A DNA stretch of 40,923 nt from Muribaculaceae bacterium (GTDB lineage: Bacteria > Bacteroidota > Bacteroidia > Bacteroidales > Muribaculaceae): assembly GCA_023662835.1 (NCBI GenBank), contig JAMPII010000019.1, positions 1-40,923 on the forward strand. Reading direction: 5' to 3'. The translations under genes and the position numbers were made by a program. Below the pieces are notes generated by a model that made no database searches, was not told the DNA's origin, and saw only the letters and a list, made by a program, of their open reading frames with translations. Below, piece after piece: positions 9,364-17,371 of the stretch (positions are counted from its first letter, which is position 1; each line of letters opens with the position of its first letter).

Positions 9364-10260
9364 TCAAAGCTTGCTGCCAAGATCCTGGAGGACGTTACGG
9401 ATTTTTTCGTAGGTTGTTATTCTGGTCGGAACCAGCGGCAAACGTAACACGTTTTCTATCATGCCCATTGCGTGAAGTAAACATTTTACACCGGCGGGAT
9501 TGCCGTCGACAAACAGCAATGAGAACAGTTCTGTGAAGCGATGATGAATTGTGAGTGCACGCCGATAGTCGCCATCGAGAGCCAAGCGTACCATGCGGGA
9601 AAACTCGCGGGGGAATGCGTTGCCAATTACGGATATCACGCCTACGGCACCGAGAGTTATAAGTGGGAAAGTTATCCCGTCGTCGCCCGATATTACCAGA
9701 AATTCGTCGGATTTCTTCTTTATTATTTCATCCATTTGCTGAATGTTACCGGAGGCTTCTTTCACACCTATGATTTTACCTGGGAATTCGTTAGCGAGCC
9801 GCAATGTGGTTTCGGCAAGCATGTTCACACCGGTACGTCCAGGCACATTGTAGAGAATTACAGGCAGTTTCGATGCCAAAGCGATAGCACGATAGTGCTG
9901 GTAAATTCCTTCCTGCGAGGGCTTGTTATAGTACGGAACTACCGATAATATCGCGCTGTAGCCATCTAACGGTGTATTATTAAGTTCGTCGATAACAGCC
10001 TGTGTGTTGTTTCCGCCAATTCCTATTACCAGTGGAATGCGCCCTGCAACACGCTCAACAACAAACACTCTTAGCCGGGCTTTTTCTTCAGCGTTAAGGG
10101 TTGCCGTTTCGGCGGTTGTGCCGAGAACAACAAGATAGTCGACACCATTTTTAATTTGATATTCAAGCAAGCGAGCCAAGGCCGGGAAATCAATTGTCTT
10201 GTCAGCCTTGAAAGGGGTTATCAGGGCAACGCCCATACCTTTTAAATTAATTCGAGCCAT
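9364..10260 (-). CDS. dapA: 4-hydroxy-tetrahydrodipicolinate synthase
   Basis: DapA condenses pyruvate and aspartate semialdehyde in the first step of the diaminopimelate/lysine branch. It belongs to the class I aldolase family with a TIM barrel. I place the start at the ATG at 10260 (MARINLKG, 298 aa): a longer reading would need a TTG codon that falls inside the promoter. Visible catalytic residues are the Schiff-base Lys in GVKEAS (K167), the Tyr in ILYNVPGR (Y137) with R142, and LGTTAET (47-53). The gene is monocistronic, with a consensus promoter and a strong terminator. Confidence 0.96.
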   Translation of the reverse strand: MARINLKGMGVALITPFKADKTIDFPALARLLEYQIKNGVDYLVVLGTTAETATLNAEEKARLRVFVVERVAGRIPLVIGIGGNNTQAVIDELNNTPLDGYSAILSVVPYYNKPSQEGIYQHYRAIALASKLPVILYNVPGRTGVNMLAETTLRLANEFPGKIIGVKEASGNIQQMDEIIKKKSDEFLVISGDDGITFPLITLGAVGVISVIGNAFPREFSRMVRLALDGDYRRALTIHHRFTELFSLLFVDGNPAGVKCLLHAMGMIENVLRLPLVPTRITTYEKIRNVLQDLGSKL

Positions 10261-10281
10261 ATATGACTTTGTTTCTTTACG

Positions 10282-10313
10282 CAAAGTTAATCATATTACA
10301 TTTAATCTGCAAA
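10282..10313 (-). promoter_or_regulatory. Promoter of dapA
   Basis: On the minus strand TTTG (10313-10310), 20 bases, TAACTTTG (10289-10282): both elements are perfect. The predicted start near 10275 leaves a leader of about 15 bases and decides the ATG at 10260 as the start codon. Confidence 0.85.
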
Positions 10314-10364
10314 CCGACCCGACCATGCGTTTGCATAAAGATATGTGAAGGACTAATGACAGCA

Positions 10365-10398
10365 AAAAGCCGATAATCATTCATGATTATCGGCTTTT
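10365..10398. terminator. Terminator downstream of rplS
   Basis: A perfect 16-bp stem (10365-10380 with 10383-10398) with a 2-base gap, AAAAGCCGATAATCAT and its complement. It is A-rich on one flank and T-rich on the other, so it can act on both strands. It ends the rplS transcript on the minus strand before the dapA promoter. Confidence 0.9.
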
Positions 10399-10423
10399 AT
10401 GTCTTCTGATATCAAGCAGTTAA

Positions 10424-10777
10424 TTATTTAACTACACGGCGTTCTTTAATACGGGCTTTTTTACCTGTAAGGTTGCGCAGATAGTAAAGTTTAGCGCGGC
10501 GCACTTTACCGTATTTGTTAACTGTGATAGAGTCGATGAAAGGTGATTCGATGGGGAAAATACGTTCAACACCAATGTTTTCGCTCATTTTGCGAACGGT
10601 GAAGCGTTTTTTGTTACCCTCGCCAGAAATGCGGATAACAACACCGCGGTACATCTGGATACGTTCCTTGTTACCCTCTTTAATGCGGTAAGCAACTGTG
10701 ATTGTGTCGCCCGGGCCGAATTCCGGATGCTGCTTGCCTGTTGCAAATGCCTCTTCGGCTACTTTAATTAAGTCCAT
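10424..10777 (-). CDS. rplS: Large ribosomal subunit protein bL19
   Basis: bL19 sits at the 30S-50S interface. From the ATG at 10777 the product is 117 aa ([10 protein letters not shown]), the normal length. The hallmarks [25 protein letters not shown] and the basic C-terminus [20 protein letters not shown] are present. An upstream in-frame ATG at 10864 would add 29 non-homologous residues and coincides with the promoter, so it is rejected. The usual neighbours rpsP, rimM and trmD are absent; the gene is monocistronic here with its own promoter, a leader of about 78 nt with a hairpin, and a terminator. Confidence 0.97.
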   Translation of the reverse strand: MDLIKVAEEAFATGKQHPEFGPGDTITVAYRIKEGNKERIQMYRGVVIRISGEGNKKRFTVRKMSENIGVERIFPIESPFIDSITVNKYGKVRRAKLYYLRNLTGKKARIKERRVVK

Positions 10778-10813
10778 TTTTAGTTCGTAATGAATTAAAT
10801 ATGTGAGTAATAC

Positions 10814-10850
10814 GCAATATACGCAAGCTGCATGTCTTGCCAGAGATTGC
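10814..10850 (-). promoter_or_regulatory. Hairpin in the rplS leader, possible ribosomal-protein autoregulation site
   Basis: In the minus-strand leader, outer GCAAT/ATTGC (10850-10846 with 10818-10814) and inner GCAAG/CTTGC (10840-10836 with 10827-10823) nest into a two-step hairpin with an asymmetric internal loop, about 35 bases before the ATG. Such leaders often bind the encoded ribosomal protein; this is inference. Confidence 0.4.
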
Positions 10851-10861
10851 GAATAGCGGTG

Positions 10862-10892
10862 CAAAGTTACGGATAATTACTTTATTTCCAAA
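10862..10892 (-). promoter_or_regulatory. Promoter of rplS
   Basis: On the minus strand TTTG (10892-10889), 19 bases, TAACTTTG (10869-10862); both boxes are perfect. The start would be near 10855. Confidence 0.85.
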
Positions 10893-10936
10893 CATTCTGC
10901 GCTGTTTTTCTATTTTTTTCTCTTCTAAAGAAAACC

Positions 10937-11377
10937 TTATCGGTTGCGACGAAACGTTATCAGTTTGTTGAATGCGAAGTTCGAGAGCGTATAAACAACA
11001 TTGCCTATTAGTGTTGCAACGCCGTAACCCGACAAAACGAATCCGGCTATGTTGCAGCGGAACATGCTTAACTCCGATTTGTAGCTCAATAGCCAGACGG
11101 TTAGTAACTGAAGTCCGTAGCATACCAGGAAGCCCACTATAAATCGTATCGCTTCGGGAGTGTAGCTCCCCGACGATTTGAACACCCAGTTTTTGTTCCA
11201 TAAAAATGAATTGATAACACCGACTATATATCCGATTGCATTAGATACCAGAGGGTTTATGCCAAAAACTGATTTGCATACAAAGATGAATACAAGAGTA
11301 ACGAGGGTATTTAGCACACCAACGCATGCGTATTTTATGAATTGGGCGAACTGTGTGCTTTGTGTTATCTTATTCAT
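10937..11377 (-). CDS. GtrA-like membrane protein
   Basis: A 146-aa protein with four predicted membrane helices and the GtrA/DPMS-type pattern: QFIKYACVGVLNTLVTL at the start, NAIGYIVGVINSFLWNKNWVF in the middle and NFAFNKLITF at the end. GtrA proteins are thought to flip or transfer polyprenyl-linked sugars used in cell-surface glycosylation. The ATG overlaps the stop of the preceding TRIC-family gene in an ATGA junction, so translation is probably coupled. It is the last gene of the pheS-nth-TRIC-gtrA run. No glycosyltransferase partner is nearby. Confidence 0.85.
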   Translation of the reverse strand: MNKITQSTQFAQFIKYACVGVLNTLVTLVFIFVCKSVFGINPLVSNAIGYIVGVINSFLWNKNWVFKSSGSYTPEAIRFIVGFLVCYGLQLLTVWLLSYKSELSMFRCNIAGFVLSGYGVATLIGNVVYTLSNFAFNKLITFRRNR

Positions 11378-12006
11378 TTTGTTGTAGTTTTAATATCTGA
11401 TTTCATTACCGGCAGCGACCAACTGTAGCGTACGGCCAGAATGCGCATAAGTGTTACTGTGGCTGCGCATGCCATTCCTTGAACAGGAACTCCGGCGCCC
11501 AATTCAATCATAAGCCAATAAACAAGTCCGCCGATAAGGCAAGCCGTCGCGTAGAGGTCCTTCTTAAACAGTAACGGCTCTTGGTTGAGAAGTATGTCGC
11601 GGAGCATACCGCCGCATGCACCGGTGATTATTCCCATTACTATGGCTACCCACATGCAATAGCCTGCGGCCAAGCTTTTTTGTATGCCGATAACCACGAA
11701 TAAAGCCAGTCCGATTGTGTCGAATATGAATAATATACGAGTGTGAACAAGCACGCGCTTGAAGAGTATAACCACACCCAACGACATGAATGTTACTGAC
11801 AGATACCATAATGACTGCATCCAGAAAACCGGAATTCCAATTAGCAGGTCGCGCATAGTTCCGCCTCCAATAGCAGTCACCAATCCTACGGAATAGGCGC
11901 CAAACCAGTCGAAATGTTTTGCTGCAGCCATTCGTATACCGCTTATGGCTGCGGCGATTGTGCCTATCATTTCAATTACGAACAAAAATGTCTGTTCAAA
12001 ATCCAT
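11374..12006 (-). CDS. Trimeric intracellular cation channel (TRIC/UPF0126, YicG-like) family protein
   Basis: The 210-aa protein has two repeats of the UPF0126/TRIC module, each of three helices: first SGIRMAAAKHFDWFGAYSVGLVTAIGGGTMRDLL, quoted here in part as GGGTMRDLL (about 47-55), and second TGACGGMLRDILL. Bacterial TRIC homologues form homotrimeric K+-permeable channels; some relatives are linked to glycine uptake. It starts 9 bases after the nth stop and overlaps gtrA by 4 bases, so it belongs to a tight operon, although the functional link to nth is not obvious. Confidence 0.85.
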   Translation of the reverse strand: MDFEQTFLFVIEMIGTIAAAISGIRMAAAKHFDWFGAYSVGLVTAIGGGTMRDLLIGIPVFWMQSLWYLSVTFMSLGVVILFKRVLVHTRILFIFDTIGLALFVVIGIQKSLAAGYCMWVAIVMGIITGACGGMLRDILLNQEPLLFKKDLYATACLIGGLVYWLMIELGAGVPVQGMACAATVTLMRILAVRYSWSLPVMKSDIKTTTK

Positions 12007-12015
12007 GCTGGCTAT

Positions 12016-12675
12016 TTATTTGTCTATTTGATTTTTCTTATTCTCTTGATTGTAAAAACGGCAAACTGATGTTAATCCGCAGTTGAGGCAGTCGGGTTTT
12101 CGTGCTTTGCACACGTAGCGTCCATGCAATATGAGCCAGTGATGGGCTAAGGGAATATCTTTCTGCGGAATGTTTTTACAGAGTGTCTTTTCTGTTGTGA
12201 GCGGCGTGCGTGAGCCGGTAGTAAGACCAATTCGTTCGCTTACACGGAAAACGTGTGTGTCGACCGCCATAGCAGCTTTGTTCCACACTACTGCCAGCAT
12301 CACATTGGCCGTCTTTCTGCCAACTCCGGGTAGTCGCATCAATGAATCGATATCTGACGGTACTTCTCCATTGAATTCTTCAACAAGCATTTTCGACATT
12401 CCTGCTAGCGAGCGGGCTTTATTGTTGGGGTATGAAACTGATTTTATAAAGCTGAATATATCGTCGAGCGAGGCAGCTGCCATTGCTTGCGGTGTTGGGT
12501 AGGCTGCGAACAGTGCGGGCGTCACTTGGTTGATGCGCTTGTCGGTACATTGGGCCGACAGGATCACGGCAACGAGCAACTGGAACGGAGTTTCATAGTG
12601 AAGCTCAGTCTCGGCTACGGGCATTGTTGTCCGGAACCATTCAATGACACGCTGATACCGTTCCTTGGTTGTCAT
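12016..12675 (-). CDS. nth: Endonuclease III
   Basis: Base-excision repair glycosylase and AP lyase for oxidised pyrimidines. I choose the ATG at 12675 (MTTKERYQ, 219 aa), which lies 16 bases after the pheS stop; an earlier ATG at 12729 would overlap pheS by 38 bases and add an unrelated extension. The helix-hairpin-helix LPGVGRKTANVM (about 113-124) includes the catalytic Lys, followed by the catalytic Asp in VDTHVFR. The [4Fe-4S] cluster cysteines C189, C196, C199 and C205 keep the C-x6-C-x2-C-x5-C spacing. Cotranscribed with pheS and the TRIC gene. Confidence 0.96.
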   Translation of the reverse strand: MTTKERYQRVIEWFRTTMPVAETELHYETPFQLLVAVILSAQCTDKRINQVTPALFAAYPTPQAMAAASLDDIFSFIKSVSYPNNKARSLAGMSKMLVEEFNGEVPSDIDSLMRLPGVGRKTANVMLAVVWNKAAMAVDTHVFRVSERIGLTTGSRTPLTTEKTLCKNIPQKDIPLAHHWLILHGRYVCKARKPDCLNCGLTSVCRFYNQENKKNQIDK

Positions 12676-12691
12676 TACGTTGATCTGTCCG

Positions 12692-13711
12692 CTATCGGGC
12701 AGAAGTGAATTCTTCAAGGAACCGCACATCGTTTTCGGAGAACATGCGCAGGTCTTTAACCTGATATTTCAGGTTTGTGATACGCTCAACGCCCATGCCA
12801 AGTGCGAATCCTGAATAAACCTCAGGGTCGATTCCGCATGCACGTAGCACATTGGGGTCGACCATTCCGCAACCTAAAATTTCCACCCAGCCTGTGTGTT
12901 TGCAGAATGAGCATCCTTTGCCGCCACATAAGTTGCAGGAAATGTCCATTTCAGCCGACGGTTCGGTGAATGGGAAGTAGCTTGGACGCAAACGTATTTC
13001 GGTTTTTGAACCAAACATCTCGCGGGCGAAGTAGAGCAAGGTCTGTTTTAAATCGGCGAATGACACGTTTTTGTCAACGTACAATGCCTCAACCTGATGG
13101 AAAAAGCAGTGGGCGCGTGCCGATATGGCTTCGTTGCGGTAGACGCGTCCGGGACAGATTATACGAATCGGGGGTTGGGTATTTTGCATCACTCGGGTTT
13201 GTACGCTCGATGTGTGGGAACGAAGCAACACGTCGGGCAACCGGTTGATGAAGAATGTATCCTGCATGTCGCGGGCGGGGTGGTCGGCTGCAAAGTTAAG
13301 CGATGAGAAAAGATGCCAGTCATCTTCAATCTCAGGCCCTTCGGCAATGGTGAAACCAAGCCGGGCAAAGATGTCGACTATTTCGTTGCGCACAAGTGAA
13401 AGAGGATGACGTGTTCCCAGCGGCAGTGGGGCTGCTGTGCGGGTGAAGTCGATCGCATTTTCGGTAACGTCGGCCGATTCCAGCGAATCGCGAAGCGAAT
13501 TAATCCGTTCGGTTGCCAGAGTCTTGAGCTCGTTCAGTGGCGAACCGAGCTCGCGTTTCTGCTCAGTCGAAAGGGTGCGGAAATCGTTGAAAAGTGCCGA
13601 TACTAATCCTTTTTTGCTCAGATATTTTATTCGTAGTGCTTCTACGTCAGCAGCGTTTTTAGCTGTGAGTTGCTCTATTTCGGCTCGTAGCGCATTTATT
13701 TTTTCCAGCAT
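12692..13711 (-). CDS. pheS: Phenylalanine--tRNA ligase alpha subunit
   Basis: PheS carries the class II catalytic core of the (alpha-beta)2 enzyme charging tRNA-Phe. At 339 aa it is full length: an N-terminal coiled coil (1-80), motif 2 GRVYRNEAISARAHCFFHQ, and motif 3 in GFALGMGVERI. A cysteine-rich CNLCGGKGCSFC insert precedes the WVEILGCGMV segment, a common feature of the bacterial protein. pheT is not adjacent, so the two subunits are encoded separately here. First gene of the pheS-nth-TRIC-gtrA run. Confidence 0.97.
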   Translation of the reverse strand: MLEKINALRAEIEQLTAKNAADVEALRIKYLSKKGLVSALFNDFRTLSTEQKRELGSPLNELKTLATERINSLRDSLESADVTENAIDFTRTAAPLPLGTRHPLSLVRNEIVDIFARLGFTIAEGPEIEDDWHLFSSLNFAADHPARDMQDTFFINRLPDVLLRSHTSSVQTRVMQNTQPPIRIICPGRVYRNEAISARAHCFFHQVEALYVDKNVSFADLKQTLLYFAREMFGSKTEIRLRPSYFPFTEPSAEMDISCNLCGGKGCSFCKHTGWVEILGCGMVDPNVLRACGIDPEVYSGFALGMGVERITNLKYQVKDLRMFSENDVRFLEEFTSAR

Positions 13712-13864
13712 GGCTTATTTTTTTTGTGGCTTCAGTTTCATAAAAAGTTCGGTTTTGTTGCCGAACATCAATTAGCTTGCGAATTTACTAATTTTTCGTG
13801 TAACTTGTGCGTTCATTCAATACAAATGTGAAATACTAAATTGCTATGGCCCTAAATTTTTCAG

Positions 13865-13920
13865 GGTCGTTAAACAAATATATTGATATTGTGGGATTTC
13901 ATATTTGTTTTTAAACGACC
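13865..13920. repeat. Long inverted repeat between pheS and tilS
   Basis: The arms 13865-13881 and 13901-13920 pair over 17 bp with a 3-base bulge in the right arm: GGTCGTT/AACGACC outside and AAACAAATAT/ATATTTGTTT inside. The tilS -33 element lies in the right arm. On the minus strand TATATTTG (13882-13875), a -7 match without a clear -33 partner, lies in the left arm and could serve pheS. It may be an operator for both divergent genes. Confidence 0.55.
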
Positions 13921-13935
13921 GCTTAACTACATTTG
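13904..13935 (+). promoter_or_regulatory. Promoter of tilS
   Basis: TTTG (13904-13907), exactly 20 bases, TACATTTG (13928-13935). The start would be near 13942, about 14 bases before the ATG. Confidence 0.8.
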
Positions 13936-13955
13936 CATGACTAATGTAAAGAAAT

Positions 13956-15299
13956 ATGGATACCGAACAATTTGAAACCTTCATTGAATCATACATTCGG
14001 AGTTACAATTTGCTCCCTCCGGGGGGTAGGGCTGTAGTTGCTTTAAGCGGAGGTGCCGATTCGGTGGCGTTGCTGGCTGTTCTTTGTAGCTTGAAATATC
14101 AGGTTGTAGCGGCTCATTGTGACTTCCATTTGCGCGGTGATGAATCGGAACGCGACAGGGCATTTGCCCAAAAAACAGCCGAATTATTCGGCTGCGAGTT
14201 CCATGAAGTGCATTTCGACGTTGCTGAGTATCAGCGCCGGAACGGTGTGTCGGTTGAAATGGCATGCCGCGATTTGCGTTACCGCTGGTTTGGTGAACTC
14301 GCATCGAAACTATCAGAAACTAAACCATTGCCTGTTGCTGTTGCGCATCATTTCGACGACAATGTGGAAACCGTGTTGTTGAATTTATTGCGTGGAACCG
14401 GTGTGTCAGGGTTGAGAGGTATGTTGCCCGTTACGGAGCGAGGGATTATTCGCCCATTTCTCCAAGTTACGAGAAGGCAGATTTTGGAATACTTGAACGA
14501 GAAGAATATTGGGTATGTAACCGATAGTAGCAATCTGGAGAATGACGTTTTGCGTAATAGGCTGCGAAACATTGTTCTCCCAGAAATATATAGGCTTTTC
14601 CCTGAGGCGCGGAAAGGCTTGTCTGCAACGATTGGTAACATGGGTCGAACCGAATCGCTTTTGGCGGACTTTGTTGGGATTTGCCAGAAAAATTTGTGCA
14701 CAACAGAGGCCGACGGAAACGTACACATCGATTTGCGCGAACTTAAAGCTATTTCGACAGAACCTACATCGTTGCTCTTTGAAATGATACGCCGCTATGG
14801 ATTTAATTTTGCGCAATGCCGCGATATTATTGCTACATCTGAATCTGGACGCTCGTTCCTTGCCGATGAATATGTTGCCGTGACGTCGGGTAGGTATATT
14901 ATTATCGGTATAGCGGTGGATAGTCAAGTCCGATACGAGGTCAACGACATTCTGCATGATAAATTGCCCGAAGGTTTCTACGCTAAAGAGGTAGATTTGG
15001 CCGATGTAAAGTTTGCGCGAGGAGCTAAAGCGGTTTACCTGTCGCCTTCGGCAATTGGAAAAACGTTCGTTTTCCGCCGTTGGCAACCGGCCGACCGTAT
15101 GAAGCCTTTCGGTATGAAAGGGTCGCGTTTGCTGAGCGATATATTCAGCGACGCACATTTGAGCATGCTTCAAAAACGGAGCATTTGGGTTGTGGAATGC
15201 GGGGGGGAAATTGTATGGGTGCCTGCGTTACGAACGTCGGCCCATTACACGTTGTTGCCCAATGATAAATATGCTCTATGTTTGTGTTTTAAAACATAG
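13956..15299 (+). CDS. tilS: tRNA(Ile)-lysidine synthetase
   Basis: TilS converts the wobble C34 of the AUA-reading tRNA-Ile to lysidine, an essential modification. The 447-aa protein has the PP-loop SGGADS (31-36) that binds ATP, the downstream HHFDDNVET motif, and RNRLRNIVLP typical of the N-terminal domain. A C-terminal TilS domain (about 370-447) includes RRWQPADRMKPFGMKG. Length fits the long TilS form. The gene is divergent from pheS, so two translation genes share an intergenic region. Confidence 0.95.
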   Translation: MDTEQFETFIESYIRSYNLLPPGGRAVVALSGGADSVALLAVLCSLKYQVVAAHCDFHLRGDESERDRAFAQKTAELFGCEFHEVHFDVAEYQRRNGVSVEMACRDLRYRWFGELASKLSETKPLPVAVAHHFDDNVETVLLNLLRGTGVSGLRGMLPVTERGIIRPFLQVTRRQILEYLNEKNIGYVTDSSNLENDVLRNRLRNIVLPEIYRLFPEARKGLSATIGNMGRTESLLADFVGICQKNLCTTEADGNVHIDLRELKAISTEPTSLLFEMIRRYGFNFAQCRDIIATSESGRSFLADEYVAVTSGRYIIIGIAVDSQVRYEVNDILHDKLPEGFYAKEVDLADVKFARGAKAVYLSPSAIGKTFVFRRWQPADRMKPFGMKGSRLLSDIFSDAHLSMLQKRSIWVVECGGEIVWVPALRTSAHYTLLPNDKYALCLCFKT

Positions 15300-15308
15300 A
15301 AAAATTCA

Positions 15309-15339
15309 TTGTTGTTAGCCGAAAAAATAATTACATTTG
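15309..15339 (+). promoter_or_regulatory. Promoter of ald
   Basis: TTG (15309-15311), 20 bases, TACATTTG (15332-15339). Start near 15346; the leader to the ATG at 15409 is about 63 nt. Confidence 0.7.
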
Positions 15340-15408
15340 ATGGCGCGCTTAAGAATGTAGCGCAGAGAGAATACACCATTTTGAATTAACCAAAATCAAT
15401 GTGTAATT

Positions 15409-16515
15409 ATGATAGTAGGTGTTCCTAAAGAGATTAAGAACAATGAGAATCGAGTAGCCGTTACTCCGGCAGGTGTGAAAGAACTTGTAGCTCATGGCCA
15501 TAAGGTTTATGTGCAGAAAACAGCCGGTGAGGGCAGTGGTTTTTCTGACGACGAATATGTTGCTGCAGGCGCTGAAATGCTGGCAGATATAGCAGATGTG
15601 TATGCTATAGCTGAAATGATTATAAAGGTAAAGGAACCGATTGAACCGGAATATAAACTGGTGAAAAAAGGTCAGTTACTTTTCACATATTTCCACTTTG
15701 CTTCCGACCTTCCTTTGACAAAAGCAATGCTCGAAAGCGGAGCAACTTGCGTAGCCTATGAAACAGTGCAGCTGGCTGACCGCAGTTTGCCGTTGCTCAT
15801 TCCAATGAGTGAAGTTGCCGGACGTATGTCGGTTCAAGAAGGCGCACGCTTCATGGAGAAACCTCAGGGTGGTCGTGGTATGCTCATAGGTGGCGTGCCG
15901 GGCGTGAAACCGGCAAAAGTGCTGGTGCTTGGTGCCGGTGTGGTAGGCCGCAATGCTGCTTTAATGGCTGCCGGTTTAGGCGCTGACGTTACAATTACTG
16001 ATATTTCGCTCCCAACATTGCGCCATTTGGCGGAAGTTATGCCGAAAAATGTGAAGACATTGTTCTCGTCGAAGCATAATATAGAACAAGAATTACCCAC
16101 TACCGACCTTGTGATCGGTTCTGTTTTGGTTCCCGGTGCTAAAGCTCCCCACCTGGTAACAAAAGAAATGTTGTCGCTCATGCGTCCCGGTACGGTGATG
16201 GTTGACGTAGCAATCGACCAGGGCGGTTGCTTCGAAACCTCTCATCCTACAACCCATACTGAGCCAGTTTATACACTTGACGGAATTGTTCACTATGCTG
16301 TTGCCAATATCCCTGGCGCGGTTCCTTGCACATCAACACTGGCTCTCACAAACGCTACATTGCCTTATGCATTAAAACTAGCAGACAAGGGCTGGAAAGA
16401 AGCATGTAAAGCCGATCCGGCATTGGCTCTCGGTGTAAACGTTGTTGACGGAAAAATTACCTTTAAAGCCGTTGCTGAAGCGTTCGATATGCCATACACT
16501 CCGCTTGCATTATAG
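15409..16515 (+). CDS. ald: Alanine dehydrogenase
   Basis: NAD-dependent interconversion of L-alanine and pyruvate plus ammonia. The 368-aa protein aligns with the family throughout: MIVGVPKEIKNNENRVA at the start with the substrate-binding Arg, a Lys in IKVKEP and His in FTYFHFAS as active-site residues, the Rossmann loop VLGAGVVGRNAA, and VDVAIDQGGCFETS near the NAD site. It is monocistronic, with its own promoter and terminator. Confidence 0.96.
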   Translation: MIVGVPKEIKNNENRVAVTPAGVKELVAHGHKVYVQKTAGEGSGFSDDEYVAAGAEMLADIADVYAIAEMIIKVKEPIEPEYKLVKKGQLLFTYFHFASDLPLTKAMLESGATCVAYETVQLADRSLPLLIPMSEVAGRMSVQEGARFMEKPQGGRGMLIGGVPGVKPAKVLVLGAGVVGRNAALMAAGLGADVTITDISLPTLRHLAEVMPKNVKTLFSSKHNIEQELPTTDLVIGSVLVPGAKAPHLVTKEMLSLMRPGTVMVDVAIDQGGCFETSHPTTHTEPVYTLDGIVHYAVANIPGAVPCTSTLALTNATLPYALKLADKGWKEACKADPALALGVNVVDGKITFKAVAEAFDMPYTPLAL

Positions 16516-16541
16516 TTCTTGGGTTAACCCAGTATGTAAAT

Positions 16542-16575
16542 AAAGGCGGTGCATCGTTACGGTGCATCGCCTTTT
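16542..16575 (+). terminator. Terminator of ald
   Basis: The arm starting at 16542 (AAAGGCGGTGCATC) pairs with 16561-16574 through mostly canonical and two G-U pairs around a short loop, ending in TTTT. A 12-bp palindrome TGGGTTAACCCA precedes it at 16520-16531. Confidence 0.85.
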
Positions 16576-16648
16576 AAGGTGCTATCAGGAATGTGTTAAC
16601 TTGAATATTTATATTTGCAGTGAACGTTGCATAAATGATGTGTTGGAA

Positions 16649-17365
16649 TTATTTTTGGAGTGCTTTGAGCACCTGATCCTTGATTTGTGTCATGCCAAGT
16701 TTTGTGGGGTGACCGGCCTTTTTGTCAATGTTTTCCAACTCAATCAACGGCACGTTGAACAGTTTGCACTCTTTGCGTACGGCATCGTTAACGTCGTCGC
16801 TTAACTCGCTGTTGAGAATGAAGTATACGTCGGTGCCCGGGTAGCGTTTCTTTGCTTCGTCGAGCAGCTTCCCTAGGGCAGGCCGAAACTCATAATAATG
16901 CCCGCGAGTAAGGTTGCGATAAACAAATTCGCCCATTGGCACACGTGCCCAGCTGTCGTTTGTGCCACCGAATATTAAAATTATATCGGGTTCGCCCAGT
17001 CGAGGCAGGCGGGTGATGAATGATCGGTCGGCATAATCTTCACCCCGATAGCCGGTATAACATATTGTAGCGCCACTATACGAATCGTTTTTGCCTAAAA
17101 TATAACCGCCTTCCGAGATGAGTTGCCACCACCAGGTTTGTGTAACATCGTCAACATCGGTTCGGTTGCGGTCGGGCGCCGAACTGTACCAGTAGGCATT
17201 GTCGTCGGGAATGTAACCTAGAAATGTGGAATACGAGTCGCCCAGAATCGAAACTACCGGTTTCGCTAAGCGCTTGGGTTGCTGAGCCTGAGCGCCATTT
17301 GCGACAAATGTTATTGTCGCAATGGCGCATATCAGAATGGCTTTGAATTGATAAATTGATTTCAC
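16649..17365 (-). CDS. Secreted SGNH/GDSL-type hydrolase
   Basis: A 238-aa protein with a Sec signal peptide (hydrophobic 8-22, probable cleavage after AQA near 27). It carries the SGNH blocks: GDSYS with nucleophile S44, GGTND (block III), and a C-terminal GHPTKLG that supplies the catalytic His. Such esterases often remove acetyl groups from polysaccharides. The start is a GTG at 17365; no ATG is available before the signal peptide. It begins 6 bases after the GH2 stop, so it is cotranscribed with, and probably translationally coupled to, that enzyme. Substrate unknown. Confidence 0.85.
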   Translation of the reverse strand: MKSIYQFKAILICAIATITFVANGAQAQQPKRLAKPVVSILGDSYSTFLGYIPDDNAYWYSSAPDRNRTDVDDVTQTWWWQLISEGGYILGKNDSYSGATICYTGYRGEDYADRSFITRLPRLGEPDIILIFGGTNDSWARVPMGEFVYRNLTRGHYYEFRPALGKLLDEAKKRYPGTDVYFILNSELSDDVNDAVRKECKLFNVPLIELENIDKKAGHPTKLGMTQIKDQVLKALQK

Positions 17366-17371
17366 TTGTAA

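Noticed and set aside
10261..10284. N-terminal extension of DapA from a TTG codon
   Set aside because: The extension lies within the consensus dapA promoter and is absent from the family; the ATG at 10260 fits.
10764..11201. 145-codon minus-strand frame between gtrA and rplS
   Set aside because: It overlaps gtrA in another frame and runs through the rplS promoter and leader; it matches no family.
14406..15173. 255-codon open frame on the minus strand inside tilS
   Set aside because: It is antisense to the complete, conserved tilS; the translation is low-quality (many His, Arg, Ser runs) with no family resemblance.
16520..16531. 12-bp palindrome TGGGTTAACCCA as an operator
   Set aside because: It lies after the ald stop and before its terminator, with no promoter nearby; most likely chance.
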